DNA from: Reticulascus tulasneorum
Lineage: Eukaryota > Ascomycota > Sordariomycetes > Glomerellales > Reticulascaceae
Length of the DNA stretch: 64,000 nt
NCBI GenBank assembly: GCA_001557505.1
Contig: LSAX01000005.1
Coordinates: forward strand, 1,736,001-1,800,000
Direction of reading: 5' to 3'
Shown here: positions 22,879 to 33,806 of the stretch, one piece after another
Layout: each line of letters starts with the position of its first letter
Numbering within the stretch: position 1 is the first letter of the stretch
The notes under the pieces: generated by a model
What the model saw: only the letters and a program-made list of their open reading frames with translations
Database searches by the model: none
Told to the model about the DNA's origin: nothing
Made by a program: the position numbers and the translations under genes

Positions 22879-24902
22879 GGTTGGTGATGCGTAGGTATGT
22901 AGGTTAGACTCGGGTACAATTTCGATCACACATCATGGCAACACTTGTTGGCAGGAGAGGCCGAGCATATTAACATGATGGACAGGAGTACTAAATCCGC
23001 AACATCTTCGAAAGACAAAGCTGCCTCCCACAGGGATATCAGCCATGCCAATTTGGTTTCGAGATGTCGCCCTGGAATAAAGATGCCGACGAGGATGACG
23101 ACGTTTTCGGAGCCTTATAAAGAAGATCGTTCCTAGGTCTTTGTGGCATGCTTCACTCGAGCAACTCTGCTCAAGAAGGAAATGGCCTCATGTCAGCGTC
23201 TTAAAAGACTGGAATTGTCTCTGTAGACAGGGCTGTGAGCCGTTTCCGGATTCCACTGAGCGGAGAGGTTTACGCCAACGTTCCAGTGTCCTGTATCCTC
23301 TTATTGTTGTGAGAACAAAGGAGGGTTGGGCACGAAATTAATAAAGCGCAACTCCGACGCCTAGGCATATTCACTTCGACAAAGCCTTGCAGCGGGAACA
23401 AAAACAATCTCAGGTTCAAACCACTGCCCCCGTTCATTCGGGTTATCAAAGTCCATGAGAGGAGCCCCTCGAGGTCCACTTGGCAGAAGTACGATGTGGA
23501 TTTTTAAAGCTAGTATACGGTCATTCGGCCGCTGTTGTAGCCTCTCTCAGCAAACGGCGTCTCCTCGGCGCTAGTCTTTCCACCAAAAGTGTCGTTACCC
23601 AACGAACTGACGAAGGAGATGGGACACCGGATGGACTCTGTCTGCGGTGAAGGCTAGAGGGCTACGCGGAACATGCGGAATCCCAGTGCAAGGTGGCCAG
23701 AACGAAACTCGAGCATTGTTAAGCATCTCCAAAGTCGAGGCGCTACGTGATTAGTTGTCGACGTCGCAGGTGAGGTGACACAAAGAAGAATCATAGGCTT
23801 ATTAGCAAAGCCTAGGGCGGCCGCAACAAATTTACTTGCATCATCCAGGTCCACGTCCCCCATGGCGCATGCAGCATTACATAAACCGTCCATTAGCCGC
23901 ACCATACAGCGTCACGAATTCAGGCTAAATGGGGGATCGGTTTCGGGGAAATCATTCTCCAAAATTCTGAGGCGTTGCTAGGTAGACAAGACTGACCGTA
24001 CCATCGGCTCGTCTCTAGTGTTAGCCCAACAGCTGGGAACGGCCAAGAAAGAAAAAGAAAGAAGAAAAAAAGAGCGTGGCAATATCCGATGCTGCCTTCT
24101 GGTTGCCATGTCGAAGGCGCGGCCCAAGGGGTGTTTCCTGGGACACGGTTTGATAAATTGACAATTCAGGATGGAATCCCACTATAATCCCAATGAATCC
24201 CAATAATGCACTCGACTGCCCTGTTTACATATTATCGTTCCTCCCAAGGCCTGGGGAGGAATCCAGGCTGTTATCCCGTTGCTCAGGTTGCAGAAGTCTC
24301 TTCATTCGCCGCGCAGCTCTCAGATTGATTTAAACGCACAAATGGGCGTCGAATGCTGCAAGCACCGCAACTCCACCGCGCGCTCCCACATTTGCCAGTA
24401 TTACCCATGCCAATCACCATCGTCATCGGGAAGATTCCCGTCTGAGCCCTGAGACCAGGCCTCTCAAGACGAGGGCCAAGCCGTACTTCTTGGGGCCCCC
24501 CTCACTGCTGGGATGGCATATTTACGCCGCGTGCTTCTCCTGCTTGCCGCAGGAGATATCCGACCGATGGCAACGATACATACGTGCCACCTACATCCAG
24601 ACCACTTCCATGATGCTGTGGACTGGCTCACTAAGTAGCATCACCATACCTACCTAGCAGCTGTAGCAACCGTCTTCTGGTTCCGCATTTATCTACGTAG
24701 GTTACAAATACTAAAGCAACTCCTCTTCCCGTTCGTCGTCTCCTTTAAAAAGTGCTCTCTCCCCCCCTCCCCCGTTCTGTCGTCCTTCTCTCCAAAGATC
24801 TTTCTATACTCTTCATACTGCGCATTATACCCTCTATCTACCCGAAGTGATTTCTTCGAGAATTTTGAATCAAGCCGAAAAAGGACCTACCTGCTGCCCA
24901 AC
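22879..24902. other. Intergenic between kinase-like and xylose reductase genes
   Basis: Two kilobases with divergent promoters. A 252-base minus-strand frame (23654-23905) has a partly protein-like composition but no start context, splice signals or family resemblance; it may be decayed coding sequence. Upstream of the reductase lie a GGCTAAA at 23933 and a CT-rich stretch near 24740-24800. Confidence 0.45.
23933..23939 (+). promoter_or_regulatory. XlnR/Xyr1-like motif GGCTAAA
   Basis: GGCTAAA matches the published core bound by the fungal xylan/xylose activator XlnR/Xyr1. It sits about 970 bp upstream of the xylose reductase ATG, and a reverse-oriented TTAGCC occurs near 24020. A motif this short occurs often by chance, so this is weak. 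Confidence 0.2.
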
Positions 24903-26266
24903 ATGACTGTCCCGACCATCAAGCTCAACAGCGGCGCTGCCATGCCCCAGGTGGGCTTCGGCCTGTGGAAGGTTGACAACCCCGTCGCCGCCGACACGGT
25001 CTACAACGCTATCAAGCAAGGATACCGCCTCTTTGACGGCGCATGCGGTAAGTCTATCTGCTTGCCCGTGCCATTCGTGTTTTTGTCCTCGCAGGAGGAA
25101 GCTGTCAATTGGGTGAGGCTTGGCTTCTTGCCTGCCTCAAAGAATTGCAAGAGAAAAAGACGCCTTTGGCGCGGTTTTCTCGTCGCACCAACCTACCCCT
25201 CCTCTACCCCACCATGGGGGGTAGGGATGGGTCATGGATGGGCGCGCAATCTGAATGACACGCTTCGACCCCTCCCCCTCCTGTAACCCCCCCCCAAAAA
25301 CGCCCCCAGGCACGGCTCGGGTACCCAATGGGAAAATCCAATCTAACGGGATAATTTTGCTCTGCAGATTACGGTAACGAGGTCGAGTGCGGGCAGGGTG
25401 TCGCCCGGGCCATCAAGGACGGCCTGGTTACGCGAGAGGAGCTCTTCATCGTCTCCAAGCTCTGGAACACCTTCCACGACGGCGAGCGAGTCGAGCCCAT
25501 CGTCAAGAAGCAGCTGGCCGACTGGGGCGTCGACTACTTCGACCTGTACCTCATCCACTTCCCCGTCGCCCTCGAATACGTCGACCCAAGCGTGCGATAC
25601 CCGCCCGGCTGGCACTTCGATGGCGACTCCGAGATCCGGACTTCCAAGGCCTCCATCCAGGAGACCTGGACCGCTATGGAGAGCCTTGTCGCCAAGGGCC
25701 TCTCCAAGAGCATCGGTGTCTCCAACTTCAGCGGCCAGCTAGTGTACGATCTTCTGAGATATGCAAAGATCCCACCCGCCACCCTCCAGATCGAGCACCA
25801 CCCCTACCTGGTCCAGCCCGACCTCATTAAGCTCGCCAAAGCCGAGGGCATTGCCGTCACTGCATACTCATCTTTCGGCCCGGCCAGTTTCCTCGAGTTC
25901 GACATGCCTCACGCAAATGAGATCGTCCCCTTGATGAAGGAGTCCACCATCACCAGCCTCGCCGAGAAGTACGGCAAGCAGCCTTCCCAGATCCTCCTCC
26001 GATGGGCAACACAGCGTGGGCTCGCTGTCATCCCCAAGACCGTCCGAACCGAGGTCATGGCCCAGAACTTGGACACCACATCCTTCGACATTGAACAGGC
26101 CGATATCGAGAAGATCAGCGCCTTGGATAAGAAGACAAGATTCAACGCCCCCACGAACGTAAGTTTTTTCTATGCAGTCCCACCACCCCCCCTACCTGTC
26201 GTTTACCAGCAGCTAACTGTCTTGGGTCAGTACTTCTCCACTGAGAAGCTGTGGATCTTCGGCTAA
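24903..26266 (+). CDS. xyl1: D-xylose reductase (aldo-keto reductase)
   Basis: Exons 24903-25047, 25368-26158, 26231-26266; 323 residues, the usual length. NAD(P)H-dependent reduction of D-xylose to xylitol, first step of fungal pentose use, in the cytosol. The catalytic tetrad is visible: Asp45 in RLFDGACDYG, Tyr50, Lys79 in IVSKLWN and His112 in LIHFPV. The family stretches [22 protein letters not shown] and IEHHPYL are present, and the short last exon encodes [11 protein letters not shown], a typical C-terminus of filamentous-fungal enzymes. The cofactor-loop motif usually written KSN or KSS reads KTV here (272-274). The first intron is 320 bp, unusually long for this locus. A pyrimidine-rich leader precedes the ATG. 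Assignment is strong. Confidence 0.95.
25204..25224 (+). repeat. Perfect 7-bp inverted repeat inside long xylose reductase intron
   Basis: CTACCCC and GGGGTAG flank a 7-base loop within the 320-bp first intron. In RNA this could form a short GC-rich hairpin. It lies in a C/G-homopolymer-rich part of the intron, so chance is possible. Confidence 0.5.
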
Positions 26267-26716
26267 ATGGGAGGCGTCCCCGTCACATGTCCCACTGCAC
26301 CACTGTATTCGCAACATCACCGGCGGCTGAGAGTGGCCAAGGAAATGGGTTTGGTTGTATGCGAGGAGGAATATCCGGCGTGCTTTTGTGCGCTTTCGCC
26401 AACTGTATCTTAGTTCTCACCAGGCATAGCTGTGGATCTGCCATACAATACACATTCACACTGTGACCAAGAGGAAATTTGTCCTTCCAAACAAATAAGT
26501 ATTTTGGTGCAAATCGCGATCCGTCCGCCCGAACCAAGTATGCTTCGTTATCCGCAAGAAAAAAAAACCCCATGTAAGCTGGTCGTGTTGTCCCTAAAGA
26601 TATCTCGAGGGGAAAAAAACATTGTGCCTCTCCGATGTGTCATGCTACATTGTACTCGAACTCCTGGAACGCCATCTTACTCCGGCCTTTGATCACCCCT
26701 GACCCGATAACTCCCA
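26267..26716. other. Intergenic, convergent 3' ends
   Basis: About 450 bases between convergent genes; A-rich runs near 26560 and 26613, no coding signal. Confidence 0.6.
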
Positions 26717-27957
26717 TCACGTCTTCACAAAAGCTGCCAGGGTTGTTAGAAAAGTTTGTAAAAGGAGCCCGTGGAAACACTTACTTGCGTCTATCTGCGA
26801 TACCTGCGGGAGTGCCAGCCGCACCTTGTTTCGATAAACAGCCGGGCCTCTCAGCTGCAACGGATTGCCTTCGAAGTAAACGGTCGTCAAGTGTTCTTTG
26901 TCTGCCAGCTCCTTCTCGATCTCGGAAATGTCGGCAATCTGGTTGTAGCTCGCCCAGAACTCCTCGAGGTTCTTCAGTGGCTTGAGGCCCTTCACGCTCT
27001 TGACGGCGTTGTTTGAAATGTCCAGCACACGCAGCTTCTCGTTCTGCTCGATCCCAGCAAGCGACTCCAGAGCGTTATGGGATATGTAGAGCTCCTCCAA
27101 GGACGGAACTGCGCTAAGTGGAGAGAGATCTTTGATTCGGTTGGACTGGATACTGAGAAGTCGCAGGTTCGGCAGTCCGCCGAGTCCGCCGAGCTCCGTG
27201 ATCTTGTTCTTGGCGACCCAAAGTTCCTCGAGGTTCTTCAACGGTTCCAGGTTCTTCAGCTCGCGGATACGGTTCGAACCCAACTCTATCGACGTCAGGT
27301 TTTCCAACCCTTCCAGGCCCTCGATCGTGCCGATCTTGTTTGCAACCAGGAACAGCTCCTTCAGCCCCTTCAGGTGGTTGATATGCTTAATGTGCTTAAT
27401 CTTATTGAAGCTAAGATCCAGACTCGTAAGAAGGGTGAGGTCGTCCAGTCCCCGAATGCGGGATATGAGGTTATCGTAGAGATCAAGGTCTTCAAGTGTG
27501 CTTGCTAAGCAGGCCAGCCCCTCGAGGTCCTGGATGCTGTTTTGGCGGAGACAGATTCGGGCCACCTTGTGGAATCGCTCCAACCGTAGATCGGGAATGG
27601 AAGCGATGCGGGCATGGGAGCAGATTATTTCTTCGGCATCTGAGTCTTCGCCATCGAGGAGGTCTAGAAGGATGCTCAAGTTAGAAGCACGTACAGGATA
27701 AGCGTGGGGAAGTATTCACCTTCGTCTGCGGGCAGCTCCTCTCCAGGTAAGACATTCTCATCATCGGATTCGGGATCGGATAGAATCTCCGGGTTCGCTA
27801 GGACAGCTGTTCTCTGAACTCGCAACTTGCCATCCCACCCTTTGCTGTTTCGGAGGCCAGGACTCGGCTGCCCGTCCGTCCTTGGGGACGGCTGGTCCTC
27901 CGGAAGATCGATGTGAGGGGGGCTGGTATCGATCTCTTTTTCGACCGGAGCAGGCAT
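26717..27957 (-). CDS. SDS22: Sds22, leucine-rich-repeat regulator of protein phosphatase 1
   Basis: Exons (minus strand) 27957-27720, 27663-26785, 26733-26717; 377 residues. The N-terminal 85 residues are acidic and disordered. After them comes an uninterrupted run of about eleven 22-residue SDS22-type leucine-rich repeats (LEDLDLYDNLISRIRGLDDL, LKELFLVANKIGTIEGLEGL and so on), then the cap EGNPLQLRGPAVYRNKVRL and the ending LPQVSQIDATFVKT. The last exon is 17 bases and completes the conserved end. Sds22 binds protein phosphatase 1 catalytic subunit in the nucleus and cytosol and is required for mitotic exit and PP1 biogenesis. The first in-frame ATG is 27957. It is divergent from the hydrolase gene. 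Confidence 0.96.
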
Positions 27958-28540
27958 GATGGTGGTTATTGTAAAAGGCAAAGGGGAAAAAAAAGATTCG
28001 TGAGGTTTGGAGAAGGTTTGTGGCTAGAAGAAAGAATCCTTATGGGTCCGGTGGGCTGTTTACAATCGTAACGGCTTTCCCTTGCCTCTGGTTGTGATTC
28101 AGCGGTTGCCTTGGGCTTATGAATGACCCCTAATAGTTAAACGAGCTCAGCGTTATAGGTGGGGTTCAATTGGTGTGCCGGCGCTCGTAGTGGGATACTC
28201 CGGTGGGAATGACGTACCCAATCAGCGGATTCTTCCCGCTAAGCAAGGACCCTAGAGGCGGCGGGGCGATAGTGCTGGCCGCAATGAGCCCGTGTCTGGC
28301 ACCCAAGGAACGGCCCTGAATTTGTAGGCGACGGTTGGGCTGGAATTCGCGCTGAATTGACCTCTCTCCTTGCCTGCCATCCACCCCCGGGCCTGACTTG
28401 GGACGAACATGGGCCCTGCAGGTCATTTGTCGAGAGTCCAGTCGTCTTCGAACACACATGTCGCCATGTCAGAGCCGTCCGTCCACGAGCGAATCTGAAT
28501 TTTTCTTCCTCCCCTCGATGTCCGGCTCCCACGGTCTCCA
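27958..28540. other. Divergent promoter region SDS22 / hydrolase
   Basis: Just under 600 bases between two divergent starts; no distinct element recognised. Confidence 0.5.
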
Positions 28541-29778
28541 ATGGTGATTCGCGCCATTTGCTCCTCGCCCGTCCGGATCCCACGCGCCACGAGCCCCTTC
28601 CTCCCAAGGGCATGGCGATCCACGCCATCCCGCGCGCATGCCCTGATTTGGCGGAGAGCTTTCCACGGCGAGGCCCTACTGCTACCCCCGCTCGTGTTCT
28701 GCGGGCTGCTGGGGACGCTCTGGCTGTGGAAATGCACCATGATGGTCGTGTTCCAGAACAAGATCATCTACATGCCCGGCTTGCCGCCGAATGCGCGCCG
28801 TGAGAGGATCGAAGACTATGCCAGGCAATGTGGGGGTGTCCAGTGGGAGGAGAGGAGGACGAGAGCTGCAGATGGGACGGATCTGGCGCTGTGCGTGGCT
28901 ACAGTGACATCTACTGGAGGTCAGCTGCCCACGTCGACTGCGGCCGAACACGCTGCAACGCCGGTCTACGTGCTTTACTTTCAGGGTCTGCATCAAGCTA
29001 CCAACGCGCCCAACCACCGCTTACAATTGGGATAGGAAATGCCTCGTCGCTTCCCCCACGACTTCCAGATCTGTCTTTAGTCCTCCGGGCCCTGCAGCAG
29101 AAGGGAAGACGGCCTGCTAGTTATACTATGGTCTGCCTGAGCTACAGGGGATACTGGACGTCCCGTGGGCGAGCATCTGAGAAGGGTATAAAGCTGGATG
29201 CGCAGGCGGCTCTTGAATATGTTGCGCGACTGCATGAGGCAAGCAGAGGCGACACCAAGCAGCCGCGGCCTGTCTTCATCTTGTGGGGCCAGAGCATTGG
29301 TGCGGGCGTGGCCACCAACCTCGCAGCGTGGGACGAGTTTCCTGCGAACGCGAGGCTTGATGCGCTTCTGCTAGAGACGCCGTTTCTATCCGTCCGGGCC
29401 ATGCTGGAATCCCTGTATCCCCAGAAATGGATGCCATACCGACATCTCTGGCCATTTCTCTGGAACCACCTTGACAATTGGGCCAACCTTGGTGTTATTG
29501 CAGCCAGGAGCAAAGCCTCGGGTATGGAGCGGCCCCGGATTGTCATCGTCGAAGCCGGCAAAGACGAATTGGTCCCGGCTGATCATGGCGCAAAGCTTTA
29601 CGAAAGATGTATGGAGGTTGGCCTGCCGGTGGAGAAGAAGACGGTGCGCGGAGCATACCACAGTGAGGCAGTCATCAGGGCCGAAGGCAAGCGGGCGGTC
29701 GCAGATTCCATTGAGCAGGCAGTAGCAGATGCACAAGCCAGAGACGGGGGCGAAAACGCAATTGCACTCGTCAAATAA
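28541..29778 (+). CDS. ABHD13/Bem46-family alpha/beta hydrolase
   Basis: Exons 28541-28985 and 29036-29778; 395 residues. A basic N-terminus is followed by a membrane helix (LLLPPLVFCGLLGTLWLW, about 47-64), then the hydrolase fold. The nucleophile elbow is WGQSIGAG with Ser235, an acidic candidate is AGKDELVP, and the His is in GAYHSE. The intron donor GTCTGC is weak, but the join restores GN-ASSLPP and the frame. Bem46-like serine hydrolases are membrane-anchored and affect cell polarity in fungi (in Neurospora, ascospore germination). The C-terminal 30 residues are not conserved-looking. Substrate is unknown. Confidence 0.85.
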
Positions 29779-31275
29779 TGGTTAGGCAAGCTGGCGTGTA
29801 AGTCACAATTCGGTAGCGATATCGGGTAGGAGGCAGAAAGACATGCGTATGTTGCAGTGCCCATGCAAGGCTATTTGAGGCGAGCAGTGCGGCGTTCGAA
29901 CTCAACGGCAAGGCTACCCTGTTAGGCAGATCCAGCGTGGCGAACACCATCGAATTGGACATGAAGCACCAGCGGTATATCGATCGACGGTCCGGCCCAA
30001 CAAGGTCGGAAACCAGCTTGGGATAGTATCTAGGATATTATCGCGAATGCCTGATATGGTTTCCAAGAACAATTAATAGAAACAAAATATTATATCATTC
30101 ACCAAGTGCAGTGTGTGCTCTTCAAGAACTTTTGCGAAGCATGTTTGGAATTGCTTATCTAGCTGTGTGTGTGGGTGACAAGGACCAGCGCCCAAATGTC
30201 CCAGGTTTCCACCTGTAAGATCGCCCAAAGTCTCCAGGGATTTGGGCTGCTCAGCAATCATGGCTGCGACTTTCCGTGTCTGCCAAACAGCCAAACCGCA
30301 AAATATATCACATCGGCATGGGTGGTGGTGGGTAATAGGGAACAAGCGTGAGTGAGTGCACGGTGATATTCGGGAGCTCCAGCACTGGATGGCGAGCTCC
30401 CCAGATATCGGCCACGACTGCTTCAAAGCTTCAAGAAGCTTCACACTGCGTGCAAGCGAACTCAATTGGCCTTAATTGACAATGCGACTCTGGACAATGG
30501 ATTGATTGTCTTTTCTCGAGGATTACCTGGCGGTGTGGCAGGCTGATGTCCATCACATTTGTTTGCTCCTAACGTTTCTTATTCCAGCTTGGTGGTGTTG
30601 AGCTTTGATACCCTCGCCGTTTTAACGAGGGGGTTTTTCAGGCAAATGAGAGACGGACCCAGGATGCCAGGCAGGCCCTCGGCAGTCATCAACTCCTGAG
30701 ATAAGTACCTCTGCACAGGTCGGCGCAGCGGAAGATACCCCGAGGCAGGAGTTTGTGCAAACACAGCCCCTTGCCAGCCTCCTGGAGCCTTTGGCCACCT
30801 CTGACTCGTTCGCTCGCCTCATCCTGGTCAGGGCCGATAGTGGGTGACCGGAAATGGACATGGCGAGGTTCCCCGGCCCCTGTCTTATCACGTGAAGTGG
30901 TGTCTGTCTCGCGGTTTAAGTGGTTGCATGGGCCGCGCCAGCCATCGCGTCCACTAACGACCTCTCACCAAACCTTGGTATCCCGTGCTATTAAAAAGAG
31001 CGAGGCATCACGGCAGCCAGGATGTGGTGGTGCCTTGTGCAAGGTTTCCCGTCATCGTATATATATCTTTTTGCTCCCCGTGCAGAGCAGAATTTTCCTT
31101 CTTTCTTCCCACCACGGTCGGAGCCTCAGGTAGGTCAGTTTTTCAAATAGAATCATCGCGAACACCACTTTTTCCGTCGCAAACCATCAAACCCGCCCGT
31201 TCATTTTAATCGCTTCATCATTTTCCTGCTCCCATCGCCCACTCGGGATATTTGGATGGTCCCACGCATTTCACA
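29779..31275. other. Intergenic between hydrolase and BTB genes
   Basis: About 1.5 kb, 3' region of one plus-strand gene and promoter of the next; no supported feature. Open frames on either strand are unlike proteins. Confidence 0.5.
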
Positions 31276-32309
31276 ATGTTCAGCCGACGATTTGAGCCTC
31301 CGCAGAAGCAGAGCTTTTCCAAGAGCCACACCCACAAGGCTGCAAAGTCGAGCTCGTCGTTCAGTAAGAGTAGCGGAGTCACAAAACATCGTCATGAGCC
31401 TCGTCGGCGACCGACGACCGCCACCACGAACGATGAGTCGCCTCAAATGGGCAGGTAAATAAATCCCCGACCGTTCCGCTACACCATCGGCGCCCGAGCT
31501 AACATCTGCACTCCAGCACCTTGACTTCAGCGATCGTAACTCTCGTCGTGGGGACGGAACAACGGCTCTTCGCCGCTCACGAAGACGTCTTGTGTGCGTC
31601 GCCATTCTTTCAGAATGCTCTTCGAGGAAACTTCATGGAGGGAACAACCAAGCGCATCGCGCTGCCGGACGAGGAGCCCGAGATCTTCTCGTCCATTTTG
31701 GAATATTTGTACAAAGGAGATTACTATCCTCGTCTGCTGCACAACAAGCGACGCAACTCGTGGGAGATTGAGCAGCCGACCGAAGAAGGTCGCGGCTCTG
31801 TCGAGTCTACTGTCTATCATCATGGCGTCGATGGCGATTTGTTGAAAGATACTGTCATCTACTGCACTGCAGAAAAATATGGACTGGAAGAGCTCAAGCG
31901 GGTGTCGTTGCGGAAGCAAGGTCTTCGTAAGTTGTCATCCCTTGTCGTCTCTTCATCGTCCTGACCCTTTATCAGAGTCGGGCATTCAATGCAGCACCAT
32001 ACTTGCCTCGGCACGCTATGCGTATGCCAATACTCCCGACTCGGACTCCAAGTTGCGAGCCCATTATCTCGCACTTATCATCCGCAGCCGCAGCACTTTC
32101 AAAAGAAGCGGAACAATGCAGCTGGAGATGTTCAACGGTGGCACGCAGCTCTTCTTCGATCTGTTTGTCGCTCTCTGCAACCATGTGGACGACATCTCCA
32201 CAGCATCGTAAGTCTTCTGCCTCTTGACCTATCTCTCTTCGTCCCATCATGACTGACCCGCCGTTTCAGCAACACACCTCGCACACCACGCAGTGGCCGC
32301 CATTTCTGA
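31276..32309 (+). CDS. BTB/POZ domain protein
   Basis: Exons 31276-31454, 31517-31926, 31976-32207, 32270-32309; 286 residues. A 55-residue basic Ser/Lys-rich start precedes a BTB fold: SAIVTLVVGTEQRLFAAHEDVLCASPFFQNALRGNFMEG... then LPDEEPEIFSSILEYLYKGDYYP. BTB proteins of this short fungal type have no Kelch or MATH partner domain and may act as Cullin-3 adaptors or dimerisation modules. The conserved C-terminal half (TVIYCTAEKYGLEELK through LALIIRSRSTFKRSGTMQ) is helical. The ends NTPRTPRSGRHF come from a 40-base last exon. No specific function can be given. Confidence 0.87.
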
Positions 32310-33806
32310 TTCCTGATCTCATCACGTTCACACCTCAATTTAACATCCCACAATACCCGCTCACCATTTAATGACTTGACGTTTTTCTTCCTGATTCACA
32401 CTGTTCTTCTTATCATCTCGTTCACGGAAAGACTGGGAAACGGGTTTGCGAAAACTTGAAAATACCAATAAACAACGGCGTTTGATAGTCGGTCGGCGTT
32501 CTACGGGCCTGGATTTGGGGATCTCTGTTCAAACTATTTGCTTTCTTATCACGACACCTTTTGTACCATAAACATACCTATCTAGGACTTGCGATCGATA
32601 TCGCATCTAGAAATAGCGCTCGAGAGAGACGTACTGTGGGATTATTTCTGCGTCTTCTTTGAGCGGGTGGAACTGACAGATTTGGAAACCCGACCATTTT
32701 CGGGTCTTTGATGGCGGGCTGTTTGTACTAGAATGAACGGGATGGAAGAACAGACTGACAGCGGAAAAATGGACTGTATAACATTCTTGACACTCTTTCG
32801 AGATGCCTTTTGTACGCACCCAGCATGATAAGAAGAAATGCAGCTGCTGGAAACTTTTCACGAATCTTTTCTCGCTCTCGTAAATGGTCCTGAGTCTTGA
32901 CTTTTGATCTAAACTGCTGTTTCTTGAAAATGAAGCTATTCAGAGAAATGACCCCCAAAGCCTCTTCCGGCAATTCTAAACTCTCCTCTACCCCTTTTTC
33001 CATCTCGCAGGCCGCTGATCTCCATGCTTCGTGGGTGCTGCCAAGGGTGATCCACCCCCTTCGATCGTCTTCCACCGTGAATGCCTGTGAATGCCCAAGG
33101 CAGCCACAAAGGGGTAAACTCGCCCTAGCCTGGATGGGCACCACCCCTCCGGCACGGTCCCTCGCCCGCCACACCATCGCCGAACTCCAAAGTCTTTTAT
33201 TCCACATACCCCTGTCAAGTAAAGTCAAGGCTATGACTCATTTCCGGTTGCATGCTGCGATCTCTGGCATGTATGTGTGTCACTCCCACATGCTCGTCAA
33301 GTGTGGCCCCGATGGTGTGAGACCGGCGCAGTGCGCCCGGTGTCTTGGTTATGTGGGGGTGCCTAATCCTAGCATGTTGAACTTTTGGAACGCTGCATAC
33401 TCCATCTCGGACTAGGGCGGAGGGGATACCGGTAATTGTTCAACTGTTTATTGGGAGATTTAGAAAAGACGTCCTACGAGGTATTTCTGTCAGGCGACAT
33501 CGCTAGACATTTCTATGGGTGCTCTTTAGGCAAGACATCATTGCGATAAGTGTCTCTGGAAGAGTCACTCACCAGCAGTTCGTTTCTTGTGAATCACGAA
33601 AGAAGGCAAGCAGGCAAAGTTTGAGTGAGACAGACTTCGCTTCTCAGTATATGCCCACCATCATTTGAAGCTAGCCGGGTCCGTTCCCCAAACGGCCAAA
33701 GAGGTCGCAGAACAGAGTATCATCGAGAAACCCACCGCCGCTTTACGCCCATTTCTGCAAGTGCTGACCATTAAACTTCGGTATCTTTGCAACCACCACA
33801 CCCTTT
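32310..33806. other. Intergenic, convergent 3' ends
   Basis: About 1.5 kb between convergent genes. A 172-codon plus-strand frame at 32897-33415 has no domain-like sequence and is mirrored by one on the other strand; not called. Confidence 0.5.

Noticed and set aside
22879..22929. 17-residue N-terminal extension of the kinase-like protein
   Set aside because: Begins at GTG with an in-frame stop just upstream; first ATG is 22878.
32897..33415. 172-codon plus-strand frame between BTB and CSN12
   Set aside because: No recognisable domain and mirrored by a minus-strand frame of similar length.
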